In this document: positions 56,814 through 64,000 of the stretch, in pieces | Numbering within the stretch: the first letter of the stretch is position 1 | How the letters are laid out: each line of letters opens with the position of its first letter | NCBI RefSeq assembly: GCF_029784135.1 | Contig: NC_073746.1 | Coordinates: forward strand, 32,518,387 to 32,582,386 | Direction: 5' to 3' | Length of the DNA stretch: 64,000 nt | DNA from: Toxorhynchites rutilus septentrionalis | Taxonomy: Eukaryota > Arthropoda > Insecta > Diptera > Culicidae | Notes under the pieces: model-generated | Told to the model about the DNA's origin: nothing | The model's input: only the letters and a program-made list of their open reading frames with translations | The model's database searches: none | Program-made: the position numbers and the translations under genes

Positions 56814-59779
56814 TTAGCAAAATTTTGCCGCACACCTTGTTGACTGCTAATTATGCTTTTTCATTAAGTTGAGTCTGAAAACAATCATAGCAAACATTTC
56901 AAAAATTTTCAAAAGTCCAACTATTTGAAAAAAAAAATTTTTTTTGTCCATTATTTTTCCAGTTTGGTGCACTGTACAATAAACTTCATTTGCTTCTTCT
57001 AATCAAAAACATTTTATTTGAAAAAATAGAGTTTAAAGTTTATTTTTGAAGCAAAATAAAAATTAAACTTTTTTTTAGCAGTGCATACTTTCTCTACATA
57101 GCCCTCTTTATTACCCTAAAACATTTTGAAAATGTTAAAGCTATCTTTGCTTAGGGCTTTCTCAAAAGTAAGGCTAGAGTCGAAATGGAAAACCGATGCT
57201 TGAAATTATTCTTTTTAGTCATAACGAATGTGTCTGCAAAATTTTAGCTGATTCAAAAAATACAAAAATAAATTCTATAAAAACATTGTTATTTGCGGTG
57301 GAACAGCTCGGTTATATAACAATAATTGAACTTCAACGGAGTGATTAGAATTACATTTTCATAGATAATGATATTCATGATTTAATCGAATGTCAACTTT
57401 ACCGTTACGAGCTGCTGAGCTGAACAAGGACACTGCATCCAGATTGCAAATGAAAAAAATGTGCATATCATTACAACCGATGTTTTGGTATCCATTTAAG
57501 ATCTCTAGGAAACATCATCAGTGTTCCATGATTCCACCAAAAGTATAGTTGATTCAATCCCGCTCATTTTAGATCCCTCCTAATTTCATCGGACATTCCC
57601 ATGACGTTCAACGCCACAAACGACCTCTTTTCTCTCCCGGTGCACAAACGCCTCGCTCAACTACGCCATCATCATCAACATCTTTTTCGGCTTACTTTCG
57701 CCATTCCGTTGTTCCTCATATCTTATATCAAACCCACAAATGAGAGAATGACCAACGCATTATGGCTGGTGGGTTATTCATCCATTCGCGCTTCTTTTCT
57801 CTTTCCCGTTTCTAATTTACTTTTTATGATTCAGCTTAAAATCCTGCGCGCCTTCCCTCGGCCTGACCCCGCTGTTAGTTAAGTTATTCGCTTCCAATAT
57901 GGCTGACATACCGTGTATAATTATTAGATTGAAATATTATCGGAGCAAAATTCACAGCGCGCCAGGTATAAAGGAATCGTAAAATGAATCTTGCGCCGGT
58001 GGAGGCGGTGAAGGTAAAGAAGGAACAGAAGAAAGAGATCAACGCAGCGATGGGCGTTGATACCTTCCTGCTTAGGTGCATAAATTGCTCCGCTGGCTCT
58101 CTTGGTTATTTTAGTTTTTATTACATTTCTAAGCCCCACTGTTTTTTCCTTCTTTTGAATAGGTTTTCTACCTTCGCGCCTCATTTGCTTAGAAACCGTG
58201 GGTAGCTCACTCAATGCAAAAAGCTACACACAGCCAAGCCGGAGCGAAAACATCATAATAAAGCCCCCGGTGCTTTCTCGCTATTTAATAAGTTTATCTT
58301 ACTCGTAACATCTTTTAATTCTGTTTATATTTTCCACAACCAATCCGTTCCCATCTCGCCTTCCCGAGTGGACGATTCGTTCCAATCGAAGGCCCCAAAG
58401 GGTGGATAATGAATTTATAACGATTTTGAAGTTTTTTCCTCGATCCATTTCGCACGGCCGCGATTAATCGGGCACTGTTTTGAATCAATTAGAGTTCTTG
58501 TAAATCTCCCACATCGGATGCCTGTTTCCCCCGCAATCTCATCCATCATTCTAACATTAAGTGGGCTGAGGGTGCTTCGCGAAGCGTAACCAATTTGTCC
58601 GAATGTCAATCGGGATAGATCATATCGATCAAACTATTTGATGACCATCGCTAGTGGGCTAGCTCACCCCAACCCGGAGAAAGACCATGTAAATCACTAC
58701 GTCATTGGCCGTCAATTTCCCTTCTTTTAACGTCCAAAGCCCACGAGATATGATTTATGGCCGACACACTTCGATCGGGCAAATTGCTGAAGCCAAAGTT
58801 CACACTCCACACATCAGCTCCAGAACAACGTCTGGAAACAGCTCACAGAGACTTAATGTCCTCATTAGTCAAATATTGATTGACATTTATTATCCGTTCC
58901 CGCTCGACCCGGGGGAAACAGGAAGATCGATCGTGATTAGGTCCGGACTGAATTGAACTTCGCGCCCGTTTCTATTTTTTGTTCAGATTATATAAATTTC
59001 TGTCGCTGTGTGCCTCCGGAGGCAATGGTGATTAATTTATATTGTTAATAATTGCCCGTTTATCTATACGATGGTTGGTAGTGGTTTTGAACGATTAGAG
59101 ACGAGCAAGCACCTTGCGATGGGGTTAACATGAGTGGAAATGATCAATTGCAGATCTCATCATGGGGATAACAGTTGATCCAATAGCAATTCGCTTCTCT
59201 GTGTTGGTTACAAAAAATTAACACAAGAAAACTTTTGGATTTTCAATCGAAAGACGCAGCTAGACCTAGACGCAATTATCGAAGTGCATTGCTATAGTCA
59301 ATTGCTTTGAACTAGGGGAAGTGTAGGCATAGTGGTCACCCTAAGGAATATGTCTGATTCCAGCGTCCACATACCGTTTCAATCTCCGTTTTTCAAAGAA
59401 TATTGTAGCTCAACTTATTGTTGTTCAAGAAAACAAACAGCTTTTACTATAAAAATTTAAAATGGTACATTTTTCAACATAAAAAAAGGTAAAAATTCGA
59501 ACTTTTTTGTTGGCGTTTACTTATTTAATTGAAAATTGTGCATTTTTCATCATTAAAAAAAAGTTGAAAATTCGAACTTTTTTGTTGGCGTGAAGGTAAA
59601 GTAGTCACTCGCATATATCATGCTAAATGGGATAAATGCATGCATTTTTTTCGTCCACATTTGTTTAAATCATTATAGGAGGTACATGTACGAGATAAGC
59701 TTGAGTCTCAATTTGAATTTTCACATACATACAAAAACGTAGTAACAACATCAAGCTCCATTTTAGCCAAGGAAAATTT
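56814..59779. other. No gene; GC-richer island 57590-59160
   Basis: No recognisable coding region. At 59465-59592 a ~53 bp block ending AATTCGAACTTTTTTGTTGG occurs twice in direct orientation. The island 57590-59160 carries many short ORFs on both strands with no domain and no repeats known from elsewhere in the window. Confidence 0.35.
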
Positions 59780-60040
59780 GCTGCAATGGTACTTCTAGAT
59801 GCCGAGAAATCCAACGATTCCATCTGGCAGGATGCAATTCTTCAGATGAAAGTGGCTGAATGTCCTCCGTACATACTTAAGCTTCTCAAATCTTTATTGA
59901 AATAACGACCAAGTAACTTCCAAGTCATCATCAACGGAAAACCCTAAGCCTGCCAGTCAAATCCGTTTGGCGTGTCTCAAGGATGTGTTCTGAAGCGTTA
60001 TATGATATTTCCACTGCGGTTGGACTAATGGTGAATGGAG
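59780..60040 (+). pseudogene. Jockey-like reverse-transcriptase fragment
   Basis: The plus-strand frame reads MVLLDAEKSNDSIWQDAI (palm motif with the first catalytic Asp), ILKLLKSLLK, two in-frame stops, FQVIINGKP, then NPFGVSQGCVL, which corresponds to the GVPQGSVL block. Spacing fits the palm of a LINE reverse transcriptase, but no FADD box follows because the LINE at 60042 interrupts or replaces it. A short decayed relic on the opposite strand to the younger LINE. Confidence 0.75.
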
Positions 60041-60414
60041 CTAATTATTTATTTATTTTTTATTTATTTATTTTATTTCATATTTATTCTTATTTTGCAA
60101 CGTAAGACCAAGTCTTTTTTATGTTACATTGAGTTGTTCCTAGTAGAAAGTGCCATTTATCAATTTGGATTTACGAGTTTTAAGTTATACAAAATATTAA
60201 AAATTTCTTATCAAAAAATGCTCTTTACAATACACAAATATACTAACTTAACTGAAATACTCTTTACATCCTCGTTTGAAAGCTAAGAATGATTTTTGAT
60301 TGGAAAGATATACAGGTAATGAATTCCAATGTACGACACCTCGAACAAAAAATGAGTTCCCGTACTTGGTTGTACGATACCGCGGTAATATGTATTTTTT
60401 GTAACGATTGCTCC

Positions 60415-63060
60415 TCATAATTTGTGCAAATAATTCGGTTGTTTTGTACTCGCGATGTTATGCAAAAGAAAGCAACAACGAAGTTTGCTGAAATGTATTA
60501 ATCGACATCCAATAAGTATATGCTGCAGATGTGAAACGCTAGAATACCGACTTAAATTAAAAACGTAGCGTATACATGAGTTTAAGGCGACCTTTAATTT
60601 ATTGAAGGTAGCCACATAAATAGAGTCAAGTAAAAAATCGCATGCTATAAAATACGGGAGAATTAAACTTTTAAATAGCATCAGTTTTGTAGCAGTGGAT
60701 AAGAATGAAGAAGTTCTGGAAAGAGTTCGCAAACAGGCATATATTTTTCCACATTGTGACATTACATGATTGTCCCATTCGAAGTTTGATTCGATACGTA
60801 TACCTAAACTGATTGCGCTGTCGACGAATTGAACAATCTCATTGTTCAACAACAAAACCGGTTTAAGTGAATCGTTTAAAGAACCACCAATAAAAATTGC
60901 ATTTGTTTTATTAGCATTCAGTGCTAGTTTATTTTTGCACGCCCATTCATAAATTCTCACTATGTCTTCATTAATTTCCTGAGATATTTTAATTGCACAT
61001 TTTCCTAAACAATTGTAATATATTTGCGCATCATCGGCGAAGAGGTGGATTTCGCAATTTTGAATTACACAAGGGAGGTCATTTATGTATAAGGAGAATA
61101 AAATGGGTCCTAATATTGAGCCCTGAGGAACTCCTGATGTTATGGAAAGAAATGACGAAAAAACTCCATTATTGAAAACCACCTGCGATCTTGAACACAG
61201 ATACGATTTAATTAGGTTAACTGCATGATCTGAAAATGTGAAATTCGTTTTTAATTTTTAGCACAGTATTTCATGAGAAACGGTGTCAAACGCTTTGGAA
61301 AAATCTAAAAGAACTAGGACTACTGGCCTTCCGTTGTCAATCACGACTCCAATATCATCAAATACTTTGAGCATTGCTGTTTTTGTACTGTGTTTCGCTC
61401 GATAGCCGGACTGAAATGGACTTAACAGGTCATATCTTTTTATATAATTACTTATATTAATTTTGATTATTTTTTCGAACACCTTTGATAATGCACAAAG
61501 GATACTGATAGGTCTCAAGTTGTCCAATGAGCTCAAATGGGTTTTTTTCTTTATGGGTATAACTTTGGTTTTTTTCCAAGCATCTGGAAAAACGCTCGTA
61601 GTAACTATGTGGTTGAATAGGTGCGTTATTGGTTCAATTAATATCGGACAAATAACCTTCAAAAATTTTAATGGCAACATATCTAGCCCAAGAGCATTTG
61701 ATTTGATTGCATTCATGGCATAAATAACGTCTTCTTGGTTGATACTATCAAAGTAAAAAGATTCACGCTCCACATACGTTGATTCATTAGAATTATGAAT
61801 TATTGTGTGATTATCAGTAAAATTTCTGCAAAAAGAGTGATTGATTTCATCAGCAGTGAACTTAATGACAGTTTTTGTCTCCGGTGTTTTAATTCCTAGC
61901 TTCTTGACATTTTTCCATAATTCTTTTGTTTGCAAACTCGTGTTTAGCCTGGCTGAAAAATAGTTTCGTTTGGCAGATCGTATGAGCTCATTTACGTTGT
62001 TTCGTGCTCTTTTAAAATCAAGAAGAGCATTGGGGTTTTTAAGATGTTTCCATCTCTTATATAACAAATCACGATTAACAATTTCTCTACTTATGGTAGA
62101 ATTGAACCAAGGATTGACCTTCTTCTTAGAGTAGATTGTACGAATAGGGACGAACATATCGTGTAAATCCGTTAACAAATTATTGAAAAACTCCAATTTT
62201 TGGTTGGAGTTATATGTGTTGTAAAAATAACTCCATTCTGCTGAGTGAAAAACATTTATCAATATGGCATTATATTCACGGAACTGAATGTTCCTTGGAC
62301 ATAAATTATGATTAAAATCAAGAGATGCAAATACAAGATCGTGGTTGGACAGCACAGGAACTTCTATCTGGTTGAATCTCAAAACTTTAGAAGCATCGTT
62401 GGTCAAAATCAAGTCCAACAGTGATGCACCGTTCCTATGAAAAAACGTTGGCTCGCTTCCCAAGCATTGTACCGAATGAGTAGATAGCACGTTACGTAAC
62501 CTATCCGACTTCGGTGAGTTTACTAAGAGATTAGTGTTAAAATCACCAAGGAAATAAATAAAGTTGTATAAACTTCCATATGTCAATAACAAATGTTCAA
62601 GTGATTCATTGCATTCTATTTCTGGTGGGTTGTAAAGCGCAGTCAGTAGTATTTTTTCGTTTTCCAGAAGTACTTCAATTGTGATAAATTCAGTATTAGT
62701 CACTCTGAATTGATTATTGGACTTCATGATCAAATTGCAGGTTATACCATTTTTTATGTAAATTAATACACCACCTCCCAAACGACCTACTCTGTCATGT
62801 CGAACAATATTATATCCATCAATGGATATAATAGAATTGTCAATATTCTCATTCAACCACGTTTCACTAACACACAGTATATCAACATTACTTATTTTAA
62901 CAATCAGACGCAATTCCTCAATCTTGCAAAGCGCACGAGCACAAATACTTTGACAATTCACACAGCATACAGAGAGCTTATTTTTAATTAACGCAGATTT
63001 CATCACAGTACCTGGAATGCACCAGTTTGTCGAGGTGTTAGAATTGGAATTATTAGCCAT
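60415..63060 (-). pseudogene. LINE ORF2 (APE + RT) with one in-frame stop
   Basis: Starts at a genuine ATG (63058-63060, MANNSNSN). The endonuclease part has VNCQSICARALCK, LCVSETWLNENI, GGGVLIYIKNGI, FLGDFNTNLL and SNHDLVFASL. The RT part has LRPISILCALSKVFEKI, SPFQSGYRAKHSTKTAM and LLDFSKAFDTVSHEI. A TAA at 61258-61260 then ends the frame, but the same frame reopens immediately and continues with SGVPQGSILGPILFSLYIND and LFADDAQIYYNC to 60415. A single nonsense change therefore separates palm motifs A and B; everything else is intact. The copy is probably young and inactive unless the stop is read through. Confidence 0.9.
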
Positions 63061-63354
63061 TGGATAAATAGAAGGACTTAGCTATCAAAGGAGGATAATA
63101 AAAGAGCATTTCGTAAAAATCTACATTCTTCATTATAACAAACATCCTAGAAAAAGCATCAACATCATATTTTTTTGGCACAAACAGAAACAAGAAATAT
63201 ATGGATCGCCGTATACAGGAACAGTCAACAGATCTCACACAGCAGCAGAATATCATTTGGCAGCAACAGCAGCAACGCGAACCGACTTTCAGGAGGGGAA
63301 TCATGGAAGAGAGGGAAGGAAAGAAGGATAAACAATAATTCATTAGGAAGGGTT

Positions 63355-64000
63355 TCACGATAGATGAAAATCATCGTCCGTAGATATGACGATCTCTTTC
63401 TCATCGCCAGTTCTCTTCACAAATAGGATACCATTCCGTGTAAATACTCCTCGCAGCCTCCCATCCTTCTTCAGTTGTAGTGCCTTGGATCGTAGTTTTC
63501 TGACGTTGGGTCCCAAATTTTCGTTGATATATATTCGTTTGGCAACCGAAAAACCGATATCAGAGAGCGACAGTGAACGTGAGCGAAGATACCGAGAGTA
63601 GAAGTCGTTACGCTGGACAGTGATGGCAAATTGTATCAGGATCGTATACACGCTTCCAGCCGTTAGCATTCCCTTGAAGAGTCTACGGATATCGACGAGC
63701 GGATAATTTGTCTCAGTATAGCCGAACGTTTTGCACCATGTGTGAAAATATGATAACAAGTTTTCTCCGTCCACATACGGGACTCCGCTCACCACAAGAT
63801 CGTTTATTCGAGCAGATCTATCCAATGCCAGCGATGTTTCCTTCTTTGCGGCATCGATTGACGAAGTTAACTTGTCAAATGTGCGGTTGTTCTCATCTCG
63901 CAGCTTCTCAATATCCGAAGTAATTTCTTTTCGCAATTTGCTCATCTGTGTTGTAAGCGACGACAGGGAATCTCCGAGCTTTTTGAAGTCTTCCTTCACT
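63355..64000 (-). CDS. LINE ORF1, N-terminus beyond window
   Basis: An open frame of at least 214 codons running off the window edge. Residues 1-70 of the visible part form a heptad-rich coiled coil (LSSLTTQMSKLRKEI, IEKLRDENNRTFDKL). A folded part with LVVSGVPYVDGENLLSYF and a C-terminal basic stretch (KLRSKALQLKKDGRLRGVF) follow. This coiled-coil, RRM-like and C-terminal layout is the usual ORF1p architecture of L1/L2-type LINEs, quite unlike the PHD-type ORF1 at 52952. It ends 294 bp before the ORF2 ATG. Confidence 0.8.
   Translation of the reverse strand, partial: VKEDFKKLGDSLSSLTTQMSKLRKEITSDIEKLRDENNRTFDKLTSSIDAAKKETSLALDRSARINDLVVSGVPYVDGENLLSYFHTWCKTFGYTETNYPLVDIRRLFKGMLTAGSVYTILIQFAITVQRNDFYSRYLRSRSLSLSDIGFSVAKRIYINENLGPNVRKLRSKALQLKKDGRLRGVFTRNGILFVKRTGDEKEIVISTDDDFHLS

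Larger units (their letters stand above)
60042..64000 (-). mobile_element. Second non-LTR retrotransposon, truncated by window end
   Basis: Minus-strand LINE with ORF1 (64000-63355, partial), ORF2 (63060-60415), a ~370 bp 3' region and a 3' terminus of ATTT/AAAT-type repeats at 60042-60095. It is inserted next to an older RT relic at 59780-60040. The clade is in the CR1/L2/Jockey neighbourhood by motif style; the 5' end lies outside the window, so no target duplication can be read. Confidence 0.85.

Overview
This window looks like intergenic or intronic DNA from an insect, most probably a culicid mosquito. I infer that from the kinds of tRNA-derived SINEs, non-LTR retrotransposons and dispersed repeats I recognise. 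The DNA is AT-rich and built almost entirely of nested transposable elements (TEs). I found no convincing single-copy host gene, rRNA, functional tRNA, CRISPR array or operon. Every coding segment I can support is a transposase, reverse transcriptase or retrotransposon ORF.

Layout. 1-735: a minus-strand tRNA-SINE. 1320-4705: a short tandem duplication, a ~415 bp direct-repeat pair (1801-2214 and 4290-4705), a TA-flanked pogo-like MITE (2478-2915) and a broken transposase fragment. 6952-7162: a small TA-flanked MITE. 7330-11620: a dispersed repeat, then a ~3.7 kb DNA transposon with ~750 bp inverted arms and a dead DDE-type transposase. 12060-14275: a large foldback element carrying a nested TA-flanked MITE. 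14280-17400: mostly unique, GC-richer DNA. 17409-18820: a dispersed repeat with ~130 bp tandem units, ending in (TA)43. 20094-23640: a second TA-flanked MITE, a second foldback copy and a hairpin MITE. 25044-25894: an LTR-like segment and the truncated end of a TTAA-flanked transposon. 27270-29510: relics of hAT and Ty3/gypsy elements separated by another pogo-like MITE. 31590-32170: a Tc1/mariner relic. 34210-37287: a structurally complete TTAA-flanked transposon with an intact 572-codon transposase. 39373-41861: a dead hAT element with perfect 8 bp target duplications. 43459-45489: an inverted-repeat element split by a SINE. 46030-47830: a third foldback copy split by another SINE. 49216-54180: a CR1-like LINE with both ORFs open. 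54715-56811: a dead pogo/Tigger transposase. 59780-64000: a decayed RT fragment invaded by a second LINE that runs off the window and has one in-frame stop.

The genes do not form a host pathway. The two mobile modules with uninterrupted coding capacity are the TTAA transposon at 34210-37287 and the LINE at 49216-54180. Truncated or deleted relatives of the TTAA element lie at 25378-25894 and ~41560-41710. Between the TE blocks are GC-richer, repeat-poor islands (about 5600-6700, 14580-16860, 24080-24860, 29580-30780, 42060-42700, 48180-49080, 57590-59160), which are the best places to look for regulatory DNA. Many ATG-less 'start codons' in the naive ORFs are GTG or TTG, which are not credible starts in a eukaryote; starts were re-chosen where possible.
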